Source: CAWBOY01 sp963790585 (GTDB lineage: Bacteria; Planctomycetota; Planctomycetia; Gemmatales; Gemmataceae). From it: a stretch of 64,000 nucleotides of DNA. The stretch spans positions 620,001 through 684,000 of the forward strand of contig CAWBOY010000004.1 of assembly GCA_963790585.1 (NCBI GenBank), in the 5' to 3' direction. A program made the position numbers and the translations under genes. How positions within the stretch are numbered: the first letter of the stretch is position 1; each line of letters starts with the position of its first letter. Positions 18,690-28,461 of this stretch are shown here, piece after piece. The notes below the pieces were generated by a model, which saw only the letters and a program-made list of their open reading frames with translations, did no database searches and was not told the DNA's origin.

Positions 18690-19898
18690 GGGGTCCTCGG
18701 CGCTGAAACGGTGGTAAGCCACGGCGCGAATGCGGCTTGCGCAAAATCACCACCGGGGCCGATAAGATCCACATCAGCCGTTTACGCCCAGCCCTCGCGA
18801 AACCAATCCATAGCGCGAGCGGCAGCGGCGCAAAAACTCGCATGTAGCTCCAGCGATCGCAGTAGATCGCTTCGCCAGCGGTCAACGCCATTACAGTCGC
18901 GGCCAGCGCGGTAAGCACCAGCGTCAAATCGGTTCGATCACGAATGAGCACGGCCGCCAGAACAACCTGCGACATCAATACCAGCAAACTACAGACTGTT
19001 AAACACGGCTCCAAATTTACTGGCTGACCCACCAAGATAGGACCAGCCATAGGCCAAGCCGAAAAACGGTAGCGCTGAGTTTTCCTTGGCTGGCAAAATG
19101 GGCCATTGGCCATAGACGACCCGTAAAGTGACAATCCAGGCCGCCCAAAGCAGCAATACGCCGATGAGTCCGCCGACACGGTGCCATTGCTGCCGACACG
19201 CGGCTGCGCCGAGAATGGCGACGATGAAAACAACATTCGACTCGCGCGCGAACAGTGCCGCTACCGCGGAAATTAGCAGAATGGCCGCGGGCCAATTTAG
19301 TATTCCCGCCGCGAGTACGGCGGCGAGTGCGGCGCAGGAGACGACATCGGTCAAGTCACGCAGGGCCGACGGGCCCGCATTCACCGCGAACGGCAGCAGC
19401 AGGCCCCACCAGACGTTCAGCCCGCTGGCTGCGCGACCTGGCGCCGAGCCACCCCAATAATCCGATCGCAAGCAGGTTAATGGCTGGCATCACCCAAAAA
19501 AGAGCGTAAGAATCGCCGCCCGTCAGACACCATGCCAGCGCGGGATACAGAATCCGGGCATGTCTCACCGCCGGCAGGTCGACGCCGAAGTTGTGTCTCT
19601 GCCAGGGATTGCGTGCGATCGCGTAGTAATACGCACCGTCGAAGCCCTTGTCGCCGATGGCGGTATGAACGGCCTCGTAAGGATACTGGCCGATTCGCGT
19701 ACTTCCGACGCACACGAAGGCCGACGGATCGCCGCGGTGAGCACTTAGAAAGACGAGCAAAAAAACGGTATGAATGGCGATAGCAGCCAAGGCTGGCGCC
19801 AAAGCAGACTGCGAGAATCTAACAAGCAACCCCGATACGGCCGCAGGCTGCGCGGTCGTGCCGGGGGACGCGCGAAGATCGGAGACGAGCGCGGGCAT
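18686..19898 (-). CDS. Polytopic membrane protein for cell-surface glycan assembly (copy 2), frameshifted
   Basis: A paralogue of the 15817-16984 gene. ATG 19898 has GAGGGG upstream; after a short leader, FSQSALAPALAAIAIHTVFL forms the first membrane segment. The shared motif is GFDGAYYYAIARNPW. The frame breaks near 19450 (LGWLGARS then GLNVWWGLLLPFAVNAGPSA), near 19010 (ASKF then EPCLTVCSLLVLMSQ) and near 18740. The last fragment FAQAAFAPWLTTVSAPRTP ends in a TGA overlapping the next gene start. About 400 residues and about nine membrane segments. Tandem placement with a GT39-type enzyme and a sugar aminotransferase points to surface polysaccharide or glycoprotein synthesis. Confidence 0.6.
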
Positions 19899-19927
19899 CG
19901 GCAAATCACCCCTCTCGATGCCGCACG

Positions 19928-21080
19928 TTAGGCCGCCAGGCGCGAGCGCTTGCGGACGTAGGCGGCACAGCTTTGGACGACGCGGCGCTGTTGCTCCGCC
20001 GTGATTTCTGGAAACATCGGTAGCGCCAAAACTTGGCTACAGGCAAGTTCGCTCGCCGGGAAATCGCCCGGACCATAGCCCAGGAAGCTAAGGCATTCCT
20101 GCTGGTGCAGGGGCACGGGATAGTAGATTTCGCAGCCGATTTGCTCGGATTTGAGATGCCGCACGAGAGCGTCACGCTCGCCATTGGCGACGCGAACGAC
20201 ATATTGATTGAACGTATGGCGGCGCTTCGGCTTCACCACCGGACGGCTCATAAAGTGGCCCAGGTGCTGCTCCTCAATCGAGCGCGTCATAACGCCCGGC
20301 GGCGGCTTGACGGTCGGCGACCCAGCCTTCGAGGCACGGCACTTTGACGCGCAAAATCGCCGCTTGCAAGGCATCAATGCGAGCGTTCCAACCGATGTAT
20401 TTGTGATAATACTTGGGTTCCATGCCGTGGACGCGGAGGCAGGTCATCTTGCGCGCCCATTCGGGATCGTTGGTCACGACCATGCCGGCGTCGCCAAAGG
20501 CACCCAGGTTTTTGCTTGGATAAAAGCTCAGGCAGGCCATGCTGCCGAGACTGCCAGCGCGCTTGCCTTCAAACTCGGCTCCGAGAGCCTGGGCGGCGTC
20601 TTCAATGATGACAATGTCATGTCGCTCGGCGATGCGCCAGAGCGATTCCATGTCGGCCGTCTGACCGAAAAGATGCACCGGCATGATGGCGCGAGTTCGC
20701 GACGTGATCTTGTTTTCCACCTGCGCCGGATCGAGATTGTAGGTGGCCGGATCAATGTCCACGAACACCGGCTTAGCCCCGACACGGCAAACGGAACCAG
20801 CCGTGGCAAAAAATGTAAACGTCGGCAGGATGACTTCATCGCCCGGGCCGATGTCGAGAGCATGGAGCGCGAGCAGCAGGGCATCGGTACCCGAGCCGCA
20901 CCCGACGCCATAACTGGCATGAGAGTATTCCGCGATTTCCTTTTCGAGAGCCGTGACTTCCGGTCCGAGAATCGCTTGACCCGAGGCCAAAACGCGCGCC
21001 ACGGCCGCTTCGATTTGCGGTTGTAGAGATCGGAATTGCGCTTGAATATCACAAAGGGGAACGCCGCCTTGCGTCGCCAT
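19928..21080 (-). CDS. DegT/DnrJ/EryC1/StrS sugar aminotransferase, one frameshift
   Basis: PLP-dependent transaminase that typically aminates nucleotide-linked keto-sugars for surface glycans. Reconstructed length about 383 residues. Motifs: CGSGTDALLLALHALDIGPG near 60, VHLFGQTADM near 130, the DAAQALGAEFEGKRAG segment near 165, and the PLP lysine in SFYPSKNLGAFGDAGM near 190. One surplus G near 20280 breaks the frame at GRYDAL, which then continues as IEEQHLGHFMSRPVVKPKRR to 19928. It is the first gene of the minus-strand glycan cluster; the next gene starts 30 bases downstream. Confidence 0.83.
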
Positions 21081-21416
21081 GTTCCGCCACCTTCCTTGGC
21101 ATGCGTTTATCTGTCATGAGGAGAGACACATCCTGTCCCCTCCGTCGGCCTGATAAACCGAGAACGGTATGATGGTTTGATGAGAATGTCAAGGCGAGGG
21201 ACGGCATGTGCGAAATCCAGCTTTCCAGCGTCGCCAGGGTTGCCTTGTTTACGGTTGTGAATTCGTTTCATTCGACCCCCCCATAACCCCCCCGAACGAA
21301 TTCCACCAGGGGTTGTGTCAGTGTCGCGCAACGAATTTTTTAACTTAACTTGATGCCTATGGGTTCGTCGCCCCAACGAACGAACCCCGCGCTCGCGCTT
21401 GGGGCTAGGAGGCTTT
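21081..21416. other. Gene-less stretch between the glycan cluster and the sigma-factor tail gene
   Basis: About 336 bases with no convincing coding frame. It should hold the promoter of the minus-strand glycan cluster. It contains C-runs (CCCCCCC near 21280) and an A/T-rich patch near 21335-21350. No long inverted repeat was noticed. Confidence 0.45.
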
Positions 21417-21986
21417 CTACTTCGGCCCCACGGCTGGGTTCTCCTTCCGAATCGAGTTTCTCAGCTCTTTTAGAGCATGCTCCAGGGCTTCGATTGCTTT
21501 CTTGGTCGCACCGGGGTCCTGGGCTTCTTTCAGGTCTTTGATGTTGTTGCTCAGATCTAAGTTGGCCTCGTTCAGGTACACGCTTGCGTTTGTCGGCCGC
21601 AGAAAAGTGGAATATTCGACCGTGTTGTACTGCGACCACATCGGGTTGAAGAGGGGGGTCGCGTTCAAATTGTACATAGTCTGAGTAGTGTAAAAATTGG
21701 GAAGCACCGCCGTCGTTTCGTTCTTGGTTTTCAATTCCGCGGTCACATCTTTCAGAGAAGCTTCCTGAGCGCGGATTTTATCCAGGGCCAACTCGAGACT
21801 GCGGCGGAGTAGGTCATTCTCTTTGCGCAGCGCTTCGAGTTCGGACTTCGCTTTGCCTTCCTGGGCGTGTGCGGTCCCGGCGCCGAACGTCGCATAATAG
21901 GCCAGACAGCTCGCGCCGACGGCGATTCCTATGGAGGCCAGGATCATCTTTCGATTTGCTATTAACATGGTCTTGATTGCTCCCAA
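21417..21986 (-). CDS. Stand-alone homologue of the ECF sigma-factor C-terminal membrane/coiled-coil domain
   Basis: The 189-residue product begins MGAIKTMLIANRKMILASIG, one membrane segment, then a coiled coil (KSELEALRKENDLLRRSLEL) and a Tyr/Asn-rich region. It is clearly homologous to the last 190 residues of the neighbouring sigma factor (22054-23352), which has KTMLMTKLKMVTASLLM and KSELEALKKENDLLRRSLEL. DNA similarity extends about 50 bases upstream of this ATG into former coding sequence, so this is a partial tandem duplication that lost the sigma domains. An alternative start is the second Met at 21968. The cell location is probably a single-span membrane protein with an outer domain. 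Confidence 0.7.
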   Translation of the reverse strand: MGAIKTMLIANRKMILASIGIAVGASCLAYYATFGAGTAHAQEGKAKSELEALRKENDLLRRSLELALDKIRAQEASLKDVTAELKTKNETTAVLPNFYTTQTMYNLNATPLFNPMWSQYNTVEYSTFLRPTNASVYLNEANLDLSNNIKDLKEAQDPGATKKAIEALEHALKELRNSIRKENPAVGPK

Positions 21987-22053
21987 AAAAATAGGGCGAC
22001 TATTGACAAAGCCAGAGCCGCCGGTTGTACCGACGAGAATGGACCGGATTGAT

Positions 22054-23352
22054 TTACTTCGGCTGCTCTTTCTTCGCCGGCTCCTTGGCGGCTGGCTTTT
22101 TCTTCAATGAGTCCTTTAGCTGCATCAATGCTTTATCAAGGTCATCAATCGCTTTTTCCGTCGCACCTTTGTCCTTCGCTGCTTTGAGTTCCTTGACCTT
22201 CGATTCGAGATCGACGTAGAGGTCGACCGTCGCAAAATCAAGCAATTCAGCGGCATTAAAGGTGTTTTGGGCTTTCGAAGGCGCTTTGATAACCAGCCCC
22301 TGTGCCAATTTATAATAGTTCAGATCGACGTTGGTCGTTTCGAGTCGCGCCGTCATTGTTTTGAGCGAGGATTCTTGGTCTCGCACCTTGTCCAGCGCCA
22401 GCTCCAGGCTGCGGCGGAGCAAGTCATTCTCTTTTTTCAAAGCCTCCAATTCAGACTTGGCTTTGCCATCCTGAGCCTGAGCCGTGCCGGCGCCGATCGT
22501 GGTGTAAAAGGCCAGGCTGCTCACGCCGATGGCCGCGGCCATCAGCAACGACGCGGTTACCATTTTCAGCTTTGTCATTAACATGGTCTTGAATACTCCC
22601 GTGGTTAAGGCCGCTGCCGGCAAAGCCAGCGCCGCCGATTGTCCTGCCGCGAACTGCATCGCGGCCTTCGCCGTGGCCAAGGCCAACGCCAGGGGAACCT
22701 CGGCGATCGCCCGGCCTTCCGCCAAAGCCCCGGCTAACATCGAGCTCGACAGCGCCAGGCCGCGCCGCGTCAGGCGCTGCGCCAGCTGCCGCCGGCCTGT
22801 CGTCAAGCGACTCGACACCGTTCCCTCCGGCACTCCCAGGAACCGGGCGATCTCCTTGTGGGTGCGGCCTTCCAGGTCGCAAAGAATCACGACAGCGCGA
22901 TATTTGTCGGGCAGCTGGCTCAGCTCCAGATCGAGCACGGGCCGCCAATCTTGTGTTTCCACTGGCGCAACTGCGGGGTGAGGTAGATTGCCCATCGGCT
23001 GCTCTCTCGTCCGCCACCGCGCCTTGGCCGACTTGGCTTCGAGAGCGGCGTGGTAGGCGACGGCATAAAGCCAGGAACTCAGCGATTCTCGTTTGACGAC
23101 GGAAGCCGCCTTACGCGCCAAAATGAAAAAGGCAGCCTGAAACGCATCCTCCGCATCATGCCGGTCGCGCAAGACGCGCTGACAGACGCCCAGGACCATT
23201 GGGCCATGACGCCGTACCAGTTGCGCGAAAGCTGATTGGTCCTGACTCGTGACAAAACGGCCCAGGAGCTGGCTATCGGTCGTACCGGCGTCCGGCGCCA
23301 GAACCAGCCGACGAAGATGATCGACGACGTTCCTCACCTTGAGTGTCTCCAT
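22054..23352 (-). CDS. ECF sigma factor with C-terminal transmembrane and coiled-coil extension
   Basis: 432 residues. Region 2 is at about 25-95 (DSQLLGRFVTSQDQSAFAQL; RDRHDAEDAFQAAFFILARK) and region 4 at about 140-200 (LSQLPDKYRAVVILCDLEGR; EIARFLGVPEGTVSSRL). After an Ala-rich linker comes a membrane segment (MVTASLLMAAAIGVSSLAFY) and an about 150-residue coiled-coil and Lys-rich tail. Such long C-terminal extensions are known in planctomycete ECF families. The extension could hold the sigma factor at the membrane and replace a separate anti-sigma factor; that is inference. A truncated copy of the tail lies immediately downstream. The frame is intact. Confidence 0.85.
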   Translation of the reverse strand: METLKVRNVVDHLRRLVLAPDAGTTDSQLLGRFVTSQDQSAFAQLVRRHGPMVLGVCQRVLRDRHDAEDAFQAAFFILARKAASVVKRESLSSWLYAVAYHAALEAKSAKARWRTREQPMGNLPHPAVAPVETQDWRPVLDLELSQLPDKYRAVVILCDLEGRTHKEIARFLGVPEGTVSSRLTTGRRQLAQRLTRRGLALSSSMLAGALAEGRAIAEVPLALALATAKAAMQFAAGQSAALALPAAALTTGVFKTMLMTKLKMVTASLLMAAAIGVSSLAFYTTIGAGTAQAQDGKAKSELEALKKENDLLRRSLELALDKVRDQESSLKTMTARLETTNVDLNYYKLAQGLVIKAPSKAQNTFNAAELLDFATVDLYVDLESKVKELKAAKDKGATEKAIDDLDKALMQLKDSLKKKPAAKEPAKKEQPK

Positions 23353-23455
23353 CGAGCTGGTTTCTTTCCCCCATCCATATAGAGGGACGGGATGGGCCTT
23401 ACTCTCGATTTATTTTTTCGCGGGATGAGACGCCACGGCCGGCGTCAATGGTGTG

Positions 23456-23966
23456 ATGGGACCCGACGACCTCGGACAACTGGTGGATCGACACGCGGCC
23501 GCCTTGGTGCTGTTCGCTCGTCAATGGTGCCGCCGCCAGCGAGGATGTCGTTCAGGATGCCTTCGTCAAGCTGTCGGCCCAGCGTGCGACGCCGGGAAAT
23601 ATCGTCGGTTGGCTGTATCGCGTCGTGCGCAACGCCGCCCTCGGCGCAGCTCGCTCGGAAGCACGGCGGCGGCACCACGAAGCGTCCGCCGCGCTGCGGC
23701 GACCGGGGTGGTTCCTGCCGACGGAGAACGCCGCCCTTGATGCAGATACGGCGGCACGAACGCTCGAAGGGTTGCCGATCGAGTTCCGTGAAATCGTCGT
23801 CGCCCACGTCTGGGGCGAGCTGACGTTCGAGCAAATCGGCGAGTTGACAGGTGTCTCTTCAAGCACCGCGCATCGGCGCTATCAAGAGGCGCTGACGATG
23901 TTGCGTGAAAGGTTGGATGTGCCATGTCCGAACCAGAATCTCGACCCGCGCATTCAGAGCCGTTGA
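23456..23966 (+). CDS. ECF-family RNA polymerase sigma factor, one frameshift
   Basis: ATG 23456 begins MGPDDLGQLVDRHAAALVLF. One surplus C near 23533 breaks the frame; deleting it gives WCAASEDVVQDAFVKL, the region 2 core, then IVGWLYRVVRNAALGAARSE. Region 4 is at the end (GLPIEFREIVVAHVWGELTF; IGELTGVSSSTAHRRYQEAL). The reconstructed length is about 170 residues, normal for an ECF factor. The next gene starts at 23924, inside the end of this one, and encodes a membrane protein that could be its anti-sigma partner. Confidence 0.75.
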
Positions 23967-24403
23967 AACCATCGCTCGACGCGGTGGACGCGGGGCTTCG
24001 TCGCCTGTCGCCCGCTCCGGCGGCCCTGGATCGCGATCGGCTCATGTATCGAGCCGGCCGGACGTCGGTCCCATCGGGCTGGATGTGGCCTGCCGCGACT
24101 GGCATTTCCTCGCTTGCCGCCCTGGTGCTGGGCGTCTTGCTTTTGACGCGACCCGAGCCGGCACCACGTATCACGGAGCGGATTGTCTATTTGCCGAGCC
24201 CCGAGAAGGCCGTCGCTCCGGCACCTTCGGTTATTCCTGAGCCCGCGCCGATTTTGGCCTCGCCCGAGCCGATGGGCGACCTGCCTCATTATCGCCAGAT
24301 CCAGGAGCGAATTTTGCGCTGGGATCTCGAAGGCGTGCCGGCCTCGCAACCGGAGAAGCAGGCTCCACATGAGAAGTACAAAATGCTGATGCAATCGTAT
24401 TAG
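23924..24403 (+). CDS. Single-span membrane protein, probable anti-sigma partner
   Basis: 159 residues that overlap the ECF gene by 43 bases, a common sign of translational coupling. The N-terminal 55 residues are cytoplasmic and charged (LKPSLDAVDAGLRRLSPAPA). One membrane segment follows (WPAATGISSLAALVLGVLLL), then a Pro-rich outer region ending near LPHYRQIQERILRWDLEGV. No zinc anti-sigma motif (HxxxCxxC) is present. The role as a sigma regulator is inferred from position and topology. Confidence 0.65.
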   Translation: MSEPESRPAHSEPLKPSLDAVDAGLRRLSPAPAALDRDRLMYRAGRTSVPSGWMWPAATGISSLAALVLGVLLLTRPEPAPRITERIVYLPSPEKAVAPAPSVIPEPAPILASPEPMGDLPHYRQIQERILRWDLEGVPASQPEKQAPHEKYKMLMQSY

Positions 24404-24560
24404 GATTTGCACAAAATAAGTTACCGAATTTGGTTTCGCCCTGGCCAAGAACTACGGCATTTCGGCGGCGATGGCCGGCAACTTGTTTTGGCGCGAGTCC
24501 TTAGGTTTCCGCAAGTGCTGGTGAGTGCGTACACGACAGCCCCGACCAAGGAGATTTCGA

Positions 24561-25990
24561 ATGACCTCTTTTCTCGCCGGCTTGACCGCCGCGTTGCTCT
24601 TCCTTCCTCTGCCGAAGGCTGAAGATGGGCCGGAAGTCAAAGTCATCAAGGTGCCGATAGTGGCGGCGACCAAGGCTCCGCCGCGTGCTTTGCGCTATCC
24701 TCTCATGCCTGAACCGCTCGATCAGATCAACGGCAACGCGGCAATCTATTGGAGCCGCGCCGGAAAAGCAGTGGTGACGCGCCTTGGAACGCTCAAGTCC
24801 GATCAGCAGGAATTATGGCTTAACGGCCTGAGTCTCAACGACCTGCCGAAGCCAGCCATTCATAAATTCCTCGAAGAGAGTAAATCCGCATTGCGACTTG
24901 CCGATCAAGCCGCGCCTGCGACCGCTGTGACTGGGACCAAGGACCGATCACGCTGCAGAATTTTCATACTCTCATCGATTCACTCATGTTTGATGTCCAG
25001 CAAACGCGAGCGGTAGCGGCACTATTGTCTCTCCAGTGCCGCCTCCAATTGAGCGAGGGGGATTTCGACGGCGCCAGTCGCACTATACAAACGGGAATGT
25101 CTCTCTCTCGCCACCTCACAAAGGGACCGGCGACTTTGATCCAATATCTGGTAGGCATCGCCATCGAGAGCGTCATGCTCGGCCTTGTCGATGAGTGGAT
25201 TCAGGTTCCCGGCTCGCCGAACCTTTATTGGTCCCTCACGGCTCTACCCAGCAATCTGCCGGATCTACAGGCTTCCATTCGCTACGAACTCGATACGCTA
25301 TATCGATCGTTTCCCAAGCTGCGCAAGATCGATCGCGAAAAGATGGAACCCGCACAGGTACAATCGTTAGTCTATGAGATCATCGACTCCATCTCACAAA
25401 TCGAGGAATCCGGCGCGAAACCGTGGCAAATGCGGCTGACCTTTGGCGTGTTGACGGCTCGTGCTTATCCGGATGCCAAGCAATATCTGCTTGATCGTGG
25501 CGACAGCAAAGAGCAGATCGAAGCCATGCCTTCACTTCAGGTTGTTCTGGCACATCTAATGAGCCTGTACGAGAAAATCCATGACGACACATTGAAATGG
25601 ACCAGCGTACCCTATTACGAGGGCCGCGCCGGCATGGAACAAGTGGAGAAGGAAGTGCGTTCACTACGGGATACGCCGGGCGCCGTCTTGATTGGTTTGT
25701 TGTTCCCGGCTGTGCTCAAGGTCTACGAAGCGGGAGTCCGAGCGGACCGAAATATCGCGGCACTGCGTTGTGCGGAGGCGATTCGCCTCCAGGCGTCCAA
25801 GGACGGCGGCAAGCTCCCGGCGACTCTAGCCGACATCAAAGTCGTACCTGTGCCACGCGATCCCGCTACAGGCAATAGCTTCGAGGCGGGATACAAGGTC
25901 GATGGATCGGCCGGTTCATTGGACGTCGGTCCCGTGACCGGGAAGCCGGGCTTACCAGCGAAGCGCTACACGTTTAGCGCGGCAAAGTGA
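24561..25990 (+). CDS. Secreted planctomycete protein of unknown function, one frameshift
   Basis: The start at 24561 (MTSFLAGLTAALLFLPLPKA) follows AAGGAG and gives a signal peptide. The frame changes near 24915; the continuation reads CDRCDWDQGPITLQNFHTLI and then MFDVQQTRAVAALLSLQCRL. The about 470-residue protein is mostly helical (GDFDGASRTIQTGMSLSRHL; YLVGIAIESVMLGLVDEWI) and ends with a small domain, IRLQASKDGGKLPATLADI, then DPATGNSFEAGYKVDGSA. That ending resembles the C-terminal segment of other planctomycete secreted proteins. I know no function. The DUF1559 gene starts 31 bases downstream. Confidence 0.65.
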
Positions 25991-26020
25991 ATCACTCTTT
26001 CATCACAAAGGAGACCAGCA

Positions 26021-27553
26021 ATGTCCCGATTTCTTGCATTCACGCTCACCCTCTGGCTGGCAAGCACCGCCGCCGCCGCCGACAATTTCGATGCCGGGGC
26101 CGCGGCTAAAACGATCGCCCCTTTTCTCGATGACCGCACACTCGTCGTCGCTCACGTCGATTTGACGCGCTTGCAACCGGAGGCAATTTACTCGCACTTC
26201 GTCATTCTCAGTGGCATCAAAGAAGCGGATCTGGGCGACATGAAAAAAGATGTATCTGGCGTCGCTACGGGTCTCGACGCCTTTCGCAGAGCTGGCGGCT
26301 CGGAGGCTTTCTTGGTTTTCAGCCTGATCGATTTGATCGACGGGCCCTTTGTGGTCATACCGGGAGTGAAAGAAACAGACGTGAAAGCAATGGGCGAGGT
26401 GCTCAAGAAGCTTACACTTCCGGACACCATTTACGCTCAAGTGGGCGGAGCCATTGTTGTCGGACCACGGTCGGTCGTGACGCGAGTCAAGGGACTCAAG
26501 GCGACCGACCGACCGGAGCTGGCCAAGGCACTGGCATTTGGCGGCGACGCCGTGGCGCGAGTGGCCCTGATCCCCAACGCCGACTCGCGCAAAGTCCTCG
26601 AAGAGACGTCGCCGACCCTTCCCACCGAGCTGGGCGGCGGAGCGATGACGACGCTCACGAAAGGGCTTCAATGGGCGTGCCTGGCAATTTCAGCCGCACC
26701 GGAAGTCAAAGGAAGCGTCGTAATTCAATCGCCCGACGCCGACTCCGCTAAAGCCCTTCAAACGATGATTGGCCGCGTGTTGAGTTCGGTCAAAGCGCTC
26801 AAGGATTTCCCAAAGGAGACAGGGCTCGACAAGACAATCAACTTGCTCGCCTTTAAGGCCGATGGCGATCGCCTCACCCTCACCGTCTCCGACAAAGATC
26901 TGGCAACGACCTTGGCTCCCGACATCGTCAAGATCAGGGCCGCCGCTGCCCGCTCGGTGTCCACCAATAATCTGAAACAGATCGCCATCGCGATGCATAT
27001 TTATTACGATGCGAACAAACACTTTCCGGCCTATGCCAGCTTCGACAAAGCCAAGAAGCCTTTGCTGAGCTGGCGCGTCCACATCCTGCCGTACCTCGAG
27101 CAAGATGCCCTCTACAAGGAGTTCAAGCTCGACGAACCGTGGGACAGCGAGCACAACAAAAAGTTGATCGCGAGGATGCCGGCGACCTACAACTCGACCG
27201 GAAACAAGAAGCTCGCTGCGGAAGGCAAGACGACCTACCTCGTCCCACGCGGCGACGCGACGATGTTTCCCGGAGAAAACACCATTAAGTTCACTGACGT
27301 AACTGATGGCACCAGTAACACGATTTTCCTCGTCGATGCCGACGACAAGAAGGCCGTATTCTGGACCAGTCCTGAAGATCTGACGATCGATCCGAATGAT
27401 GCGGCCGCCGGTCTGAGCAAGCGTTTTGGCGGCGCCTACCTGTTGGCCTTCGTCGATGGATCGGTCCACTTCATGAAAGACACGATAAGCAAAGAGGACT
27501 TGTATCCTTACTTTACGCGTAATAGCGGCATTGTTCGGAAGAGCAGTCCTTGA
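26021..27553 (+). CDS. Secreted DUF1559-domain protein
   Basis: 510 residues with a signal peptide (MSRFLAFTLTLWLASTAAA). The C-terminal 210 residues are a DUF1559 (SBP_bac_10) module: STNNLKQIAIAMHIYYDANK, then LSWRVHILPYLEQDALYKEF, TDVTDGTSNTIFLVDADD and FVDGSVHFMKD. DUF1559 proteins are greatly expanded in planctomycetes and normally begin with a type IV pilin-like helix. Here the domain is instead preceded by about 300 residues of unassigned alpha/beta sequence (LDDRTLVVAHVDLTRLQPEA). The frame is intact; AAGGAG precedes the ATG. Confidence 0.85.
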   Translation: MSRFLAFTLTLWLASTAAAADNFDAGAAAKTIAPFLDDRTLVVAHVDLTRLQPEAIYSHFVILSGIKEADLGDMKKDVSGVATGLDAFRRAGGSEAFLVFSLIDLIDGPFVVIPGVKETDVKAMGEVLKKLTLPDTIYAQVGGAIVVGPRSVVTRVKGLKATDRPELAKALAFGGDAVARVALIPNADSRKVLEETSPTLPTELGGGAMTTLTKGLQWACLAISAAPEVKGSVVIQSPDADSAKALQTMIGRVLSSVKALKDFPKETGLDKTINLLAFKADGDRLTLTVSDKDLATTLAPDIVKIRAAAARSVSTNNLKQIAIAMHIYYDANKHFPAYASFDKAKKPLLSWRVHILPYLEQDALYKEFKLDEPWDSEHNKKLIARMPATYNSTGNKKLAAEGKTTYLVPRGDATMFPGENTIKFTDVTDGTSNTIFLVDADDKKAVFWTSPEDLTIDPNDAAAGLSKRFGGAYLLAFVDGSVHFMKDTISKEDLYPYFTRNSGIVRKSSP

Positions 27554-27569
27554 TCGGCTCCAATACGTT

Positions 27570-27726
27570 TGTGGCGGAACGTTTCCAACGTGCCGAGGGC
27601 GAGAAGCGCAAGCTGCGGTCGACGACGAAGCATCGGCACGTTGGAAACGTGCCGCCACAGCACATCGGCACGTTGGAAACGTGCCGCCACAGCACATCGG
27701 CACCTTGGAAACGTGCCGCCACAACG
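27570..27726. repeat. Three tandem 32-bp palindromic repeats plus an inverted copy
   Basis: Copies start at 27631, 27663 and 27695 with period 32. Each contains GGCACGTTGGAAACGTGCC, itself a 7-bp-arm palindrome, then GCCACAGCACATC. The third copy has one change (ACCTTGG). An inverted copy, GGAACGTTTCCAACGTGCC, is at about 27574-27592. There are no spacers, so this is not a CRISPR array. It sits between convergent genes and can form long stem loops. Confidence 0.8.
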
Positions 27727-27751
27727 ATTCCACAATCGCTGATTGAGCGCA

Positions 27752-28337
27752 TCATTGCAAAACAACGCGCTCGATCAGCGATTGTGTTTTGACGACCGTG
27801 TACTCGCCAGGAAAGGTATGAAAGGTGGAGAGGCAAAGACAGCCAGGCCGCGCATCGGCGGAGACGTATCCCAGCGGAGCGAGGCCAACCTGAAACGGCT
27901 CGGAAAAGTTATGCAAAAAGCCGCGCTTGCTGCCGTCGGCAAGGATTTCCTCGTGGACGAGCAAGAAATGCTCCGGCGACAACGTTTCGACCTGAAAGCT
28001 CATCTGGTAATGAACCCCGTGAGCGCAAGCGAGGCGGCCTGTCTGTTCTTGGCGCAGTCGATAATTGAGCAATCGCCGCCGCTCCGGCAACGGCTGGTCG
28101 GCCGCGGCGGTGACTTCGGTGAGGCGGACGTCCGGATTGTCCCAAGAGATGACGTGGCCCGTGCCGCGTGATCCAGACGGTCAGCGTGTAATCCTCGAAT
28201 TTCGTGGTGCGTACCGCAAGAATCTCGAACAACTCAGGGTGCAGCGAGCGCCCGTAAAGCTGAAAGATCAGGTCGGCTACCTTCGGTCTCAGGATCGGCG
28301 TTCCCATGCCATTCAGGCCCGGGTTGTAGGGTTCCAT
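27752..28337 (-). CDS. DUF2617-type conserved protein, one frameshift
   Basis: The first frame begins MEPYNPGLNGMGTPILRPKV and contains ADLIFQLYGRSLHPELFEIL and FEDYTLTVWIT. A one-base shift near 28165 then gives the downstream frame with PERRRLLNYRLRQEQTGRLA, VHYQMSFQVETLSPEHFLLV and FHTFPGEYTVVKTQSLIERV. The combined length (about 195 residues) and the LYGRSLHPELF motif match DUF2617, a family of unknown role found in planctomycetes. GAGGCGG precedes the ATG. Short imperfect repeats lie beyond the stop. Confidence 0.65.
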
Positions 28338-28461
28338 TTCCGCCTCAAATTATACCCTATCATGACAAGGTCACAATGCGTAATGTTCCTCCCTGAACAT
28401 TTGCGCCATTAGCCGCGCATCTGCGCGATTAGTCTGTGACGCCCCGTAAAAGGATTCACCC

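Noticed and set aside
27631..27726. Possible CRISPR array from evenly spaced repeats
   Set aside because: The 32-base units are contiguous with no unique spacers and no cas gene is near.
26690..27733. Minus-strand frame of 347 codons
   Set aside because: Antisense to the DUF1559 protein and running through palindromic repeats.
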